From Corallococcus soli (GTDB lineage: Bacteria; Myxococcota; Myxococcia; Myxococcales; Myxococcaceae), in contig NZ_JAAIYO010000002.1 of NCBI RefSeq assembly GCF_014930455.1, forward strand, positions 682,001 through 746,000: a stretch of DNA of 64,000 nt, written 5' to 3'. This document shows, piece by piece, positions 16,395 through 25,573 of the stretch (position 1 is its first letter; every line of letters begins with the position of its first letter). Position numbers and translations under genes: made by a program. Under the pieces are notes generated by a model. That model saw nothing but the letters and a program-made list of their open reading frames with translations. It searched no databases and was not told the origin of the DNA.

Positions 16395-18044
16395 TCAGCT
16401 CGCGCGGGGAAGCACGACGCTGAAGCGGGCACCCTGGCCCGGCTCTCCGCCCACCTCCAGCCGGCCGCCGTGCTCCTGGAGGATGCGCGCGGCGATGGCG
16501 AGGCCCAGGCCGGTGCCGCCGTCCTTGGTCGTGAAGTAGGGCTCGAAGATGCGGGCGCGGTGTTCGGCGGGGATGCCGGGCCCGTCGTCCTCCACCTCGA
16601 TGACGGCGTCCGCGTCCGTGCCCTTCACGCGCACGCGCAGCGAGCCTCCCTTGCCCGTCATCGCCTCCTCGGCGTTCTTCACCAGGTTCACGAGCACCTG
16701 GGTGAGCTGGTCGCGGTCCGCCCGGGCCACCACTCCCGTCTGGAGCGCGGGCAGCAGGTGGATGCCCTCGGGCGGCGCGGCGTAGAGCGACAGCACGCCC
16801 TGGGCCAGCTCTCCCAGGTCCACCGGGGCGAGCTGGGGCTTGGGCAGGCGCGCGAAGCGGCTGAACTCGTCCACGATGCGCCGCAGCCGCTCCACCTCCT
16901 CCAGGATGACGCCCGCGCTCTCCTTGAAGAGGGCGGGGAAGCTGGGGTGGCGGGCCTCGTGCGCGGCCAGCAGCGTCTCCAGCGACATGCGGATGGGGGT
17001 GAGGGGGTTCTTGATTTCGTGCGCCAGCCGCCGCGCGACCTCCTGCCATGCGGCGATGCGCTCGGTGGCCATCAGCCGCTCGGTGGTGGCCTTCAGCTCG
17101 GACGTCATGTGGTTGAACGTCCGGACCAGCTCGCCCACCTCGCCCGAGGCCCGCGCGGCCACCTGGACGTCCAGCGCGCCCTCCGCCACGCGGCGGGCGC
17201 CGGAGGTGAGGGCCTCCACCGGCCGCGTCATCCACCGGGAGACCAGCAGGCCCAGCAGCGCCGCGAAGGCGAGGCCCAGCCCCGCCAGCAGGAGGAACGC
17301 GCGCATGACGCCTTCTTCCGCCTCCCGGGCGGCGGCGCGGCTGAAGGTCAATCGCACGGAGGCCGTGTCGCCCAGGGGTAGCACGCGCTCCACCGTGGGC
17401 GGGGCCGCGCTGCCCGCGTGCGCGACCGTCGCCGCGCCGGACAGCAGCGTCACGTCCGCCTGCGTGAGCCGCGCCAGGTGCTGCGCGAGGCCGTCATCCA
17501 GCACCACGCCGCCCACGGCCCAGAGGCGCACGTCGCCGTAGTCCACGGGCCGCGCGGTGACGAGCGCGGGCACCTGCCTGAGGCCCGCGTTGCCTCGCAC
17601 GTCCACACGCACCGGCACGGGTTTGGGGGACTTCTCCTTCGTCACGGCGAACAGCACGGCGTCCGGGTCGCCGCGCCGGGCGGGCAGGTGGCCAGAAGAG
17701 AGCACCGTGCCGTTGCGATCAAACAGCGTGAGCACCGTGAGGCCGCGGCTCTTCATCAGTCCTTCGGCGGTGCCGGCCTGGATGGCGCGCAGGGGGCGGT
17801 CGCGCGCCTCGCGCACCAGGTCCTCCATGGCGGGGCTCTCCACCAGCTCCTCCACGGCGCGGCGCGCGTTGGAGGCGGAGCGCTCCAGGGACTCCTGCGC
17901 GGAGGCGGTGGCGGCCGTCATGCGCGCGTCCAGCTCACGCGACAGTGTGTCGCGCAGGCGCGTCAGCGTCAGGGGAACCACCACCGCCAACGGCACCAGC
18001 GCGAGCAGGGCGAAGGCGAGCGCGAGCCGGGTCCTCAGGCGCAT
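16395..18044 (-). CDS. crdS: NtrB/NtrY-type sensor histidine kinase, likely CrdS
   Basis: The protein has 549 residues: a membrane helix (about 7-27), an extracytoplasmic sensor (about 28-247) and a second helix (about 248-271). HAMP spans about 272-325, then HisKA with His342 in AHEIKNPLTP, and HATPase (NLVKNAEEA, DDGPGIP, GTGLGLAIA). The HExxN signature of kinases that are also phosphatases is present. In M. xanthus the kinase CrdS, by my recollection near PBP1A and MXAN_5187, phosphorylates CrdA; here the same neighbours surround this gene and a CrdA candidate lies in the window. Last gene of the PBP operon, 28 bases after the preceding one. Orthology is inferred, not proven. Confidence 0.7.
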   Translation of the reverse strand: MRLRTRLALAFALLALVPLAVVVPLTLTRLRDTLSRELDARMTAATASAQESLERSASNARRAVEELVESPAMEDLVREARDRPLRAIQAGTAEGLMKSRGLTVLTLFDRNGTVLSSGHLPARRGDPDAVLFAVTKEKSPKPVPVRVDVRGNAGLRQVPALVTARPVDYGDVRLWAVGGVVLDDGLAQHLARLTQADVTLLSGAATVAHAGSAAPPTVERVLPLGDTASVRLTFSRAAAREAEEGVMRAFLLLAGLGLAFAALLGLLVSRWMTRPVEALTSGARRVAEGALDVQVAARASGEVGELVRTFNHMTSELKATTERLMATERIAAWQEVARRLAHEIKNPLTPIRMSLETLLAAHEARHPSFPALFKESAGVILEEVERLRRIVDEFSRFARLPKPQLAPVDLGELAQGVLSLYAAPPEGIHLLPALQTGVVARADRDQLTQVLVNLVKNAEEAMTGKGGSLRVRVKGTDADAVIEVEDDGPGIPAEHRARIFEPYFTTKDGGTGLGLAIAARILQEHGGRLEVGGEPGQGARFSVVLPRAS

Positions 18045-18072
18045 GCGGCGTCTTCCTTCGTCTCAGCGCGGC

Positions 18073-19437
18073 TCACGGTCGGCCCCCACCACCCGATGCT
18101 TCGACAGGCGACAGCCACGCGCCCTCCAGCACGGGCAGGCCCTGCGCATCCAGCGCGAGCCCCGACACCTCCGGGGCCGCGCGCAGTCCCAGCCCTTGCG
18201 CGTACAGCGGGATGAGCGGCACGGAGGCCGCCAGCGCCAGGGCCCGCTCCCGGCTGCGCGCATCCCGGGCTCCGGCCTCCGCGAGCGCGCCGATGGACGG
18301 CAGCTCCACCCCGAGCAGGTCGCGGCGTCCGCCCGCCTCCAACACCACGGCCAGCGCGGGGCCAGGGATGGGCGGCAGCAGCAAGGCGCTCAGCATCAAC
18401 TCGAAGTCGCCCTTCGCCTGACGGGCGCGCAGGGCCGCGCGCGACTGCGGCTCCAGCGCGACGGTGTAGCCCAGCTCGTGCAGCTTCACCTGGATGCGCT
18501 CGGCCACCGCTCGCTGATCCGCCAGCGCCGCGTCGTACGCGAGCGTCACCTTGCGCGCCGTTCCCGTGGGCGGCGCCGCGGGCCGGGCCCTGGGACCCTG
18601 GGGCAGGAGCGCGGGAGGCAGCAGGTTCGCCATGGGCACGGCGGGGCCCTTCACGAACAGCCGCGTGAGGTCCTCGCGGTCGATGGCGCTCTCGACGGCC
18701 TGGCGGAAGTCGGTGGGCACCTTCCGGGGCGAATACGCCAGGTACGTCGCATACAGCGCCGGGCCCGGGAGGGTGTCGTTGTCCGGGGGCGTGCCCAGCT
18801 CCACCTGCACCTGCCGCGCGGACCACAGCCGCGTCAGGCCGCGCTCATCCGTGGCGGTGAGCGCCAGGCGGTCCAGGTACGGCCGGCCCTCCGGCCACGC
18901 GGGCTGCGCCTCCAGCACGCCCCTGCCCGCGGCGCTGAAGGGACCCGACGCAGGGGACGGCGGCGGCGCGAGCGCCGGATGGCAGAGCGCTCGCTCCAGG
19001 TCGGGCCAGGGGAAGGCCAGCGCCAGCTCCAGCCCGGCGCCGGTGGACGTCACCTGCCGGCCCTCGCCCCTCAGCGGGTACAGCAGCGCCCGGTACGGCG
19101 ACGAAGCGTCGGCGGAGGACAGGCGCGTCCAGGCCCGGGCCACGGCGGTGGCGCTGGCGGAGGAGGGCAGCGCGATGCGGAGGGCCTGCGGCACCGGGCG
19201 CGACAGCTCTCGCGCCAGCGTCGGGTGGACGCGTCCGTCCGCGTCCACGCGGCACACGGGCCGCGTCAGCAGCCCCAGGAGCGCGGCCTCCATCGGCGTG
19301 TCGGCGAGGGAGGGTTCACCAATCTCGGGCGGACCGGCGTGGGCCACGCGCAGCTCGCCGCCATAGCGGGGACGGCTGGCCGCGAGCGTCGGGGCGGACG
19401 CGAGGAGGACGAGGCCCGCGACAACAGGACGGATCAT
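18073..19437 (-). CDS. Exported peptide-binding-like (SBP family 5) protein
   Basis: The 454-residue protein has a Sec signal (MIRPVVAGLVLLASAPTLA) and resembles family 5 extracellular solute-binding proteins. Supporting segments are an RYGGELRVA-type start, an LGLLTRPVCRVDADGRVHPTLA region and DFRQAVESAIDREDLTRLFV further on. No transporter membrane or ATPase genes are adjacent, so it may be a sensor subunit rather than an importer; its position directly before the kinase gene fits that. The ATG at 19437 shares one base with the upstream stop; a GTG one codon earlier would give a GTGA overlap. Confidence 0.75.
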   Translation of the reverse strand: MIRPVVAGLVLLASAPTLAASRPRYGGELRVAHAGPPEIGEPSLADTPMEAALLGLLTRPVCRVDADGRVHPTLARELSRPVPQALRIALPSSASATAVARAWTRLSSADASSPYRALLYPLRGEGRQVTSTGAGLELALAFPWPDLERALCHPALAPPPSPASGPFSAAGRGVLEAQPAWPEGRPYLDRLALTATDERGLTRLWSARQVQVELGTPPDNDTLPGPALYATYLAYSPRKVPTDFRQAVESAIDREDLTRLFVKGPAVPMANLLPPALLPQGPRARPAAPPTGTARKVTLAYDAALADQRAVAERIQVKLHELGYTVALEPQSRAALRARQAKGDFELMLSALLLPPIPGPALAVVLEAGGRRDLLGVELPSIGALAEAGARDARSRERALALAASVPLIPLYAQGLGLRAAPEVSGLALDAQGLPVLEGAWLSPVEASGGGGRP

Positions 19438-20783
19438 CACGGTGCACCCTGGCGCAGGAGGAACAGCTCGCTCGTGCCATCCGGCTTCCACGAACCCACG
19501 ATGACTTCCCGGCGCTTGTCGCCATCCAGGTCCGCCGTCACCACGAACAGCGCGCGGCCCGCGGGCAGGGCCCCCTGCCACAGCGGCTCATGGGCCATGG
19601 GCGCCTCGGGCGCCAGCGACAGCACGCGCAGCGTGTCCGGTGACGGCTGGAGCTGCGGCGACGTGGTGAGCAGCTCCGGTGCCCCGTCGCCGTCCAGGTC
19701 CGCGAGCGCGCTGCCCGCCCCCAGCCCCGACAGCCGCGAGGGCGCGGACGCGGGCCTCGCATAGAGCGACGCCGTGCCATCCGCGTGGACGAACAGCATG
19801 CGCGGGGAGGCGAAGCTCGCGGCCCCGAACGGCGCGGGCACGGTGAGCGACCGCCCATCCGCCAGCCGGACCTCCGGGGCGAACACCGTCTGGCCGGGCA
19901 CGAACGCTCCTCGCTCCGACGTCCCCAGCGGCGCGGCCTCCAGCGTCCCCGCCGCGCGCAGCGTCCCCTTCGCCTTGTCCAGCACGAGCAGCTCACCCCG
20001 CGCGTACCGGGTGCTCCACGCGGCCAGTCGCGGGGGCCCCGCGAGCACCGCCAGCGCTCCGAAGGGCTCACGCGTCGTCGCCGTCGCGGGCGCGCCCTCC
20101 AGCTCCCTGCGCGCCAGCAGCCGTCCATCCGCCGCGAACACGAACACCTCTCGCGCGGTGAGCGCGGCCACCTCGTCGCGACCATCCCCGTCCAGGTCGC
20201 CAGCCGCCAGCGCGGCCAGCGGCGCCTCCACCCGCGCGAACACCGCGCCCAGCAGCCGCGGCGGACGCCGGGGCTGGGGTCCGGGCGTCCCGGAGGAGGG
20301 TGTCCCCATCGCGGCCAGGGCCAGCACGGCGGCATCCGCCTCCACGCCCTCGGCCACGGCGGCGGCGGGCCTGGGCGGACGGGTGGGCGTGCGGCCGGAC
20401 CAGAAGTTCACCCACGTGCCCAGCACGTCCCCTCGCGCCACCAGCTCTCCGCCCTCCACGTCCAGCGTGAGCCGCGCCAGCGAGCGGGCCCCCTGTTCGC
20501 GGGCGGTGGCCTCGGCGCGCTCGGGCGGGACCTCCAGCACCACGGGCCCCAGCTGCTGGGCCGCGAGCCGCGAGGCCAGCAGCGTCCCGAAGGCGCGGCG
20601 CAGCTCGGCGGAGCTTCCGGACAGCGACACCGCGACGGGCGCCTCCGCGTGCGCGGCGCGGATCGCCTCCGCCACGGCCTGGGCCAGCCGGGTCGTGGCG
20701 GGGGACGCGCCCTCCGCCGCGACGGCCCCGGAGGGCAGGGCGAAGGCGAGCGTCAGGAACAGGGGCAGGAGCGAGCGACTCAC
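19437..20783 (-). CDS. Exported FG-GAP/VCBS beta-propeller protein
   Basis: The 448-residue product has a signal peptide (MSRSLLPLFLTLAFALPSG) and an N-terminal domain of about 130 residues. A propeller with calcium-type blades follows: AAGDLDGDGRDEVAAL, ALADLDGDGAPELL and VTADLDGDKRREV. Such propellers usually bind ligands or partner proteins outside the cytoplasm. Its GTG start overlaps the stop of the PBP gene by four bases, and its own stop touches the next gene, so the three are translationally coupled. Function in the operon is unknown. Confidence 0.8.
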   Translation of the reverse strand: MSRSLLPLFLTLAFALPSGAVAAEGASPATTRLAQAVAEAIRAAHAEAPVAVSLSGSSAELRRAFGTLLASRLAAQQLGPVVLEVPPERAEATAREQGARSLARLTLDVEGGELVARGDVLGTWVNFWSGRTPTRPPRPAAAVAEGVEADAAVLALAAMGTPSSGTPGPQPRRPPRLLGAVFARVEAPLAALAAGDLDGDGRDEVAALTAREVFVFAADGRLLARRELEGAPATATTREPFGALAVLAGPPRLAAWSTRYARGELLVLDKAKGTLRAAGTLEAAPLGTSERGAFVPGQTVFAPEVRLADGRSLTVPAPFGAASFASPRMLFVHADGTASLYARPASAPSRLSGLGAGSALADLDGDGAPELLTTSPQLQPSPDTLRVLSLAPEAPMAHEPLWQGALPAGRALFVVTADLDGDKRREVIVGSWKPDGTSELFLLRQGAP

Positions 20784-23410
20784 AGGCCCTTCTTGCCACC
20801 TTCCTCGATGAAGAAGTTGTCCGGCGTCACCTGTCCGGGCGGCGGTGCCTCGGCGGTGGGCTGGGTGCCCTCCAGGAAGGGCTCCAGCCGGCCCGGGACG
20901 GCGCTTCCGGCGAGCAGCCCCGTGGCCGGGTCGATGCGCACCTGCGTGACGCCCGGCGGCACCTCGAAGTCGCGCGCGGGCAGGCCCTCCTCCGCCACGC
21001 GCATGAAGCTGAGCCAGATGGGCAGCGCGGCCCGGCCACCCGTCTCGCTGCTGCCCAGGGGCGAGTTGTCATCGAAGCCCACCCACGCGCTGGCCACCCA
21101 GTCCATCGTGTAGCCGGAGAACCACGTGTCCTTGGACTCGTTGGTGGTGCCCGTCTTGCCCGCGGCCGGCCGGTTCAGCTCGCGCACCGCCCGCGCCGTG
21201 CCCTCCTCCACCACGCTGCGCATGAGCGAGGTGGCCAGGTACGCCACCGCCGGGGGCAGCGTCTCCTCGAAGGCCGGCTGGTGCTCCTCCAGGACGGTGC
21301 CCTGCGCGTCGCGCACGCGCAGCAGCGCCAGCGGCTCCGCGTAGCGGCCATTGGCCTGGAGCGTGGCGTACGCGTTGACGGCCTCCAGCATCGTCACCTC
21401 GCCGGTGCCCAGCGCCAGCGTGAGGTTCTCCGGCAGCGGCGAGCGGATGCCCGCCCTCCGCGCGAAGTCGATGGCGGTCGCCGGGGTGATGGCCTCGATG
21501 AGCCGCACGGACACGGTGTTCTTCGACTTGGTGAGCGCCGTGCGCATGGACATGGGGCCTTCGAACTGTCCGTCGAAGTTCTTCGGCCTCCACGCCTTGC
21601 CCGTGTACGGGTCGCGGATGGTCTCCGGCGCGTCGTTCACCGTGGACAGCGGCGTGAAGCGGCCGGACGCCAGCGCGGCGGCGTAGATGAAGGGCTTGAA
21701 GGAGGACCCCGGCTGGCGCTTCGCCTGCGTGGCGCGGTTGAACGACGAGCGCTCCGCGTCGTAGCCGCCCACCATCGCCACCACGTTGCGGTTGGCCGGG
21801 TTGATGACCACGAGCCCGCCCTGCACCAGCGGCACCTGATCCAACGTGGCCTCCACGAAGGCCGGCGCGGGCGGCGCCTTGAGCACGCGCACGAACACCA
21901 GCTCCCCGGGCGTGAGCACGTCCGCGATGCCCTTGGGGGCCTTCTTGCCCTTCTGCCGCGCCCACCCCACGGACGCGAAGGACACCTCCGCGGTGCGGCC
22001 CACCAGGTCCACGCGCGCCACGTCGCGCTTGGGGTCCACCTCCGTGACGTAGCCCGTCAGGCGCAGGCCCTCCTCCATGGGCTTGAGCAGGACGCGGCCC
22101 GCGCGCTCGCGCTCCGGCGACTGGGGGGCTTCCTCCTCCTCGGCTTCGGCGACCAGCTCCGGCGGGGGCGCCTCCTCCGCGCCGTCGGCCTCGGGCGCGG
22201 TCGCCTTGGTCGGTGGCGTGGGGGCGGTGGGGGCCTGGACGAGCGGCGCCAGGTCCGCGACATAGCCCTGGTCCTTCTGCCGACGGCCGGCCTCCTCGAT
22301 GCGCTGGGTGATGAGCGCGCGGTAGCGGGCCCAGGCGTCCGCTTCCAGCCTGCCCGGGGCGCCCCGGTAGCCCTGGCGCCGGTCCACCGCCTCCAGGCCC
22401 TCGCGCACGGCCTTCTCCGCCACGGCCTGGAGCCGGGGCACCTGCGCGATGTCCACGCGCAGGCCGCCCTCCATGACCTTCTTCTCGCCGTAGCGCTCCA
22501 CGAGCGTGCGGCGGATCTCCTCCGCGTAGTACGCCCCCGCGCTGGGCGCCTTGCGCGGCGCGAGCACAATGGGCTTCTCCTTCTCCGCGTCCACCACCGC
22601 GCGGGCGACGAAGCCCTGGCGGGCCATCTGCTCCAGCACGTAGAGCTGGCGCTGCTTGGCGCGGGTGATGTTCGTCACCGGGTTGATGCGGTGGGGCTGC
22701 TGCACGGTGCCCGCGAGCACCGAGGCCTCGCCCACGGACAGGTCCTTCGCGTGCTTGCCGAAGTAGAAGAGCGCCGCCTCCTCCAGCCCGTAGCGGCGCT
22801 GCCCGAAGTACACGCCGTTGATGTAGAGGCTGAGGATCTGATCCTTGGTGAGGGCCTGCTCCAGGCGCGGGGTGAGGATCCACTCGCGAATCTTGCGGCC
22901 CAGGCTGCGCTCCGGCGTGAGCAGCATGTTCTTCACGACCTGCTGCGTGAGCGTGGACGCGCCGGACTTGCGGCTGCCGGGGATGAGGTTCTTCACGCCC
23001 GCGCGCAGGATGCCGAAGGGGTCCAGGCCCTCGTGCTTGTAGAAGTCCGCGTCCTCGGCGGCCAGGAAGGCGTTGCGCACGTGGACGGGCAGGTCCTCGA
23101 TGCGGATGAGCGTGCGGCGCTCCAGCGCGAACTCGGCGCAGAGCGTGCCGTCCGCGCACGTCACCTTCGTCACCTGCGGCGGCAGGTAGACGCGCAGGGA
23201 CTCCACGGAGGGCAGGTCGCGGCTGAAGTAGGTGTACGTGGCCACGCCCGCGCCAAGGAGGAGCACCAGCCCCACGACGCCCAGCACCAGCAGCCGCTTC
23301 GTCCAGCGCCACAGCGTGGCGCCGACTCCGCGCCTTCGGGGCGGCGGTTCCCCGGTGGGGGCCGGGGGGAGGGGCTCGGGAGGAAGGGGCATCGGTCGGG
23401 CCGGAGTCAT
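20780..23410 (-). CDS. mrcA: Class A penicillin-binding protein (PBP1A)
   Basis: The 876-residue bifunctional enzyme makes peptidoglycan. After a cytoplasmic tail and one membrane helix (about 35-60) comes the GT51 glycosyltransferase, with catalytic glutamate in AAEDADFYKHEG and the STLTQQ motif. The transpeptidase follows, with active serine in PGSSFKPF, SKN as the SxN motif and KTGT near residue 755. Between them is a long Pro/Glu-rich insert (about 395-440) before an OB-like segment. It heads the coupled run of FG-GAP protein, solute-binding-like protein and sensor kinase, suggesting wall synthesis and envelope signalling are linked. Confidence 0.93.
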   Translation of the reverse strand: MTPARPMPLPPEPLPPAPTGEPPPRRRGVGATLWRWTKRLLVLGVVGLVLLLGAGVATYTYFSRDLPSVESLRVYLPPQVTKVTCADGTLCAEFALERRTLIRIEDLPVHVRNAFLAAEDADFYKHEGLDPFGILRAGVKNLIPGSRKSGASTLTQQVVKNMLLTPERSLGRKIREWILTPRLEQALTKDQILSLYINGVYFGQRRYGLEEAALFYFGKHAKDLSVGEASVLAGTVQQPHRINPVTNITRAKQRQLYVLEQMARQGFVARAVVDAEKEKPIVLAPRKAPSAGAYYAEEIRRTLVERYGEKKVMEGGLRVDIAQVPRLQAVAEKAVREGLEAVDRRQGYRGAPGRLEADAWARYRALITQRIEEAGRRQKDQGYVADLAPLVQAPTAPTPPTKATAPEADGAEEAPPPELVAEAEEEEAPQSPERERAGRVLLKPMEEGLRLTGYVTEVDPKRDVARVDLVGRTAEVSFASVGWARQKGKKAPKGIADVLTPGELVFVRVLKAPPAPAFVEATLDQVPLVQGGLVVINPANRNVVAMVGGYDAERSSFNRATQAKRQPGSSFKPFIYAAALASGRFTPLSTVNDAPETIRDPYTGKAWRPKNFDGQFEGPMSMRTALTKSKNTVSVRLIEAITPATAIDFARRAGIRSPLPENLTLALGTGEVTMLEAVNAYATLQANGRYAEPLALLRVRDAQGTVLEEHQPAFEETLPPAVAYLATSLMRSVVEEGTARAVRELNRPAAGKTGTTNESKDTWFSGYTMDWVASAWVGFDDNSPLGSSETGGRAALPIWLSFMRVAEEGLPARDFEVPPGVTQVRIDPATGLLAGSAVPGRLEPFLEGTQPTAEAPPPGQVTPDNFFIEEGGKKGL

Positions 23411-23527
23411 GACGCTCGGAAGAGGGAAGAAGGGTGCACGTTAGACCGGGGGGCGGGCGGGGTGAACCCACGCGGGCGCCCCTCCCGTCGAAGAGGGCTT
23501 CCCGGGTCGGCTTCCTGGTCGCCCGCC

Positions 23528-24580
23528 CTACGGCGCGGCGGGCGGAGGGGCCTGGGGCAGGGCCAGGGCGGGGTCGGCCCGGGCCACGCGCTTGGCGTTG
23601 ACGCGGGCCTGCACGTAGCGGGGCGACAGCCGGGTGGCGGCGGCGTAGGCGGCGCGGGCCTCCTCCAGGCGTCCCAGGCGCTCGCAAGCGACGCCCAGGT
23701 TGTTCTGCACGTAGGCCACGTGGGGCAGCAGGGCCGCGGCCTGGGTGAGGACCTCCACGGCGCGGGCGTTGTCGCTGGCGCGCAGGTAGGCGAAGCCCAG
23801 GTTGTTGAGCGCGTGGCCGTGCTCCGGCGCCAGGTGCACGGCCTGCTGGAAGCGCAGGATGGCGGAGCCAAGCTCGTTGGCGCCCAGGTGGGCGCGGCCG
23901 AGCACCTGGTACACCTCCGCGTCCTCCGGGTTGCGCAGGAGGGCCTCCTCGCCCACCGGCACGGCGTCGGCGAAGCGCCCCTGCGCCACCAGCAGGCGGG
24001 CCTGCTGCACCAGGGCCCCCGCGTCGGAGGGCTCCGCCTGGGCCAGCCGGGCGTAGGCGTCCAGGGCCATGGCCGTGTCCCCGGCGAGCCGGGCGGTGCG
24101 CGCGAGCTGCGCCAGGGTGTCCGTGTCGCCCGGGGCGTCATGGAGCGCGCGGCGCAGCTCCGTCACGGAGCCGGACAGGTCGCCCAGCTCGCGCAGGCCG
24201 TGGGCGCGGGCCCCGTGGTCCACACGGCGGGTGTGCTCGTGGGGCAGCGCGAGGGCGTCCCCCTTCGCTCGGGCCGCCGCTTCCGGCGGGGTGGCCTCCG
24301 GGTGCGCGTCAAGGGGGCGCGGCGCGGTCGCGAGCGAAGGCTCCCCGGCGGACGGCTCCAGCGTCAGGGCGGGCGCGGCGGCGGCCTGGGGCGCGCGGGC
24401 CTCCACGGCGTGGGCGAGCCAGGGCTTGAGCAGGCGGGGCAGGGGGACGTCCTCCCACGCGGCGAGGCCCAGGGCGGCGAGGGCGGCGGGCACGAGCACC
24501 TTGCGAAGCGCGGGCGGAACGGTGAAGTGCCGGGAGGAGGAGGTGGGGCGGCGGGTCCGGGTGCGCGTCTTCGGGTTCAT
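23528..24580 (-). CDS. TPR-repeat protein with N-terminal membrane segment
   Basis: The 350-residue protein has a basic N-terminus rich in Arg/Thr (MNPKTRTRTRRPTSSSRHF), one hydrophobic helix (about 28-45) and an Ala/Pro linker. Six or more tetratricopeptide repeats follow from about 130 to 335 (HALNNLGFAYLRASDNARAVEVL in two pieces, VQNNLGVACERLGRLEEARAAY). TPRs bind other proteins. It lies 117 bases upstream of the PBP gene on the same strand and may be the first gene of that operon, though the gap leaves room for a promoter. Confidence 0.8.
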   Translation of the reverse strand: MNPKTRTRTRRPTSSSRHFTVPPALRKVLVPAALAALGLAAWEDVPLPRLLKPWLAHAVEARAPQAAAAPALTLEPSAGEPSLATAPRPLDAHPEATPPEAAARAKGDALALPHEHTRRVDHGARAHGLRELGDLSGSVTELRRALHDAPGDTDTLAQLARTARLAGDTAMALDAYARLAQAEPSDAGALVQQARLLVAQGRFADAVPVGEEALLRNPEDAEVYQVLGRAHLGANELGSAILRFQQAVHLAPEHGHALNNLGFAYLRASDNARAVEVLTQAAALLPHVAYVQNNLGVACERLGRLEEARAAYAAATRLSPRYVQARVNAKRVARADPALALPQAPPPAAP

Positions 24581-24787
24581 GGCAATCCCCTCGGGGCTGC
24601 TCTGGGCCTGCGACGGGGCGCCTGGAGTGACGCCCCCGGGGCCGCGGAGGGGCGGCCCGACACGGTCTATTGCGACCGGTGTGCCAACGGCTCCTCCCTC
24701 TGGGGGATGGTGGGGGTGTGTCCCTGGGGCCACGGGGCGGGGAAAAGCGTGGCAGGGGGCGTGGGCCGCGTGCGACGGTCGGCGGCG

Positions 24788-25558
24788 ATGCGAATCGCGA
24801 CCTGGAACGTGAACTCGGTGAGGGCCCGGCAGCAGCGGCTGGTTGACTGGTTGAAGAAGCACCAGCCAGACGCGCTCTGCCTTCAGGAACTCAAGTGCAC
24901 CGATACGGACTTCCCCTTCGAGGCGGTGAAGGAGGCGGGCTACTTCGCCGCCGTGCACGGGCAGAAGACGTACAACGGCGTGGCCATCCTGGCGAAGCAG
25001 GAGCCCACGGACGTGGTGAAGGGTTTGTCGGACGGCGTGGACGACACGCACGCGCGCTTCATCGCGGCGACGGTGGGGGGCGTGCGGGTGGTGAGCGCGT
25101 ACGCGCCCAACGGGCAGCAGGTGGACTCGGACGCGTACGTGTACAAGCTGGAGTGGTTCCACCGGCTCAAGCGCTACCTGGACACGCGCCACAAGCCGGA
25201 TGAGCCCATGGTGCTGGGCGGGGACTGGAACATCGCGCCGGACCCCATCGACGTGTACGACCCGGCGCAGTGGGAAGGCCAGACGCTGTTCACGCTGCGC
25301 GAGCGGGACGTGCTCCAGCAGGTGCGCACGTTCGGGCTGACGGACGCGTTCCGGCACCTGCACCCGACGGAGCAGAAGTTCTCCTGGTGGGACTACCGGA
25401 TGCTGGCGTTCCCGAAGAACAAGGGCGTGCGCATCGACCACCTGTTCCTCACGGCGCCGCTGGTGCCCCGGCTGGTGGCCTGCGACGTGGACCGCGAGGA
25501 GCGCAAGGGACAGCAGCCGTCGGACCACGCGCCGGTGTGGCTGGAGTTGAAGGACTGA
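24788..25558 (+). CDS. xthA: Exodeoxyribonuclease III (AP endonuclease)
   Basis: The 256-residue protein has every catalytic motif of the ExoIII/EEP family: TWNVNSVRAR at the N-terminus, LQELK (metal-binding Glu), the YAPNG loop, GGDWNIAPDPIDV, RIDHLFLT and SDHAPVWLEL at the end. It cuts DNA at abasic sites and trims 3' ends during base-excision repair. The ATG at 24788 places the motif at residue 5. The 207 bases between the divergent TPR gene and this start are GC-rich and show no gene. Confidence 0.95.
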   Translation: MRIATWNVNSVRARQQRLVDWLKKHQPDALCLQELKCTDTDFPFEAVKEAGYFAAVHGQKTYNGVAILAKQEPTDVVKGLSDGVDDTHARFIAATVGGVRVVSAYAPNGQQVDSDAYVYKLEWFHRLKRYLDTRHKPDEPMVLGGDWNIAPDPIDVYDPAQWEGQTLFTLRERDVLQQVRTFGLTDAFRHLHPTEQKFSWWDYRMLAFPKNKGVRIDHLFLTAPLVPRLVACDVDREERKGQQPSDHAPVWLELKD

Positions 25559-25573
25559 GTAGAGTCGGGGGCC

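Noticed and set aside
21281-25558. Very long open frame on the plus strand opposite the PBP and TPR genes
   Set aside because: It is an antisense artefact of high-GC codon use. Composition is His/Arg/Gly-rich without any domain, and it would run into xthA, which is the real gene.
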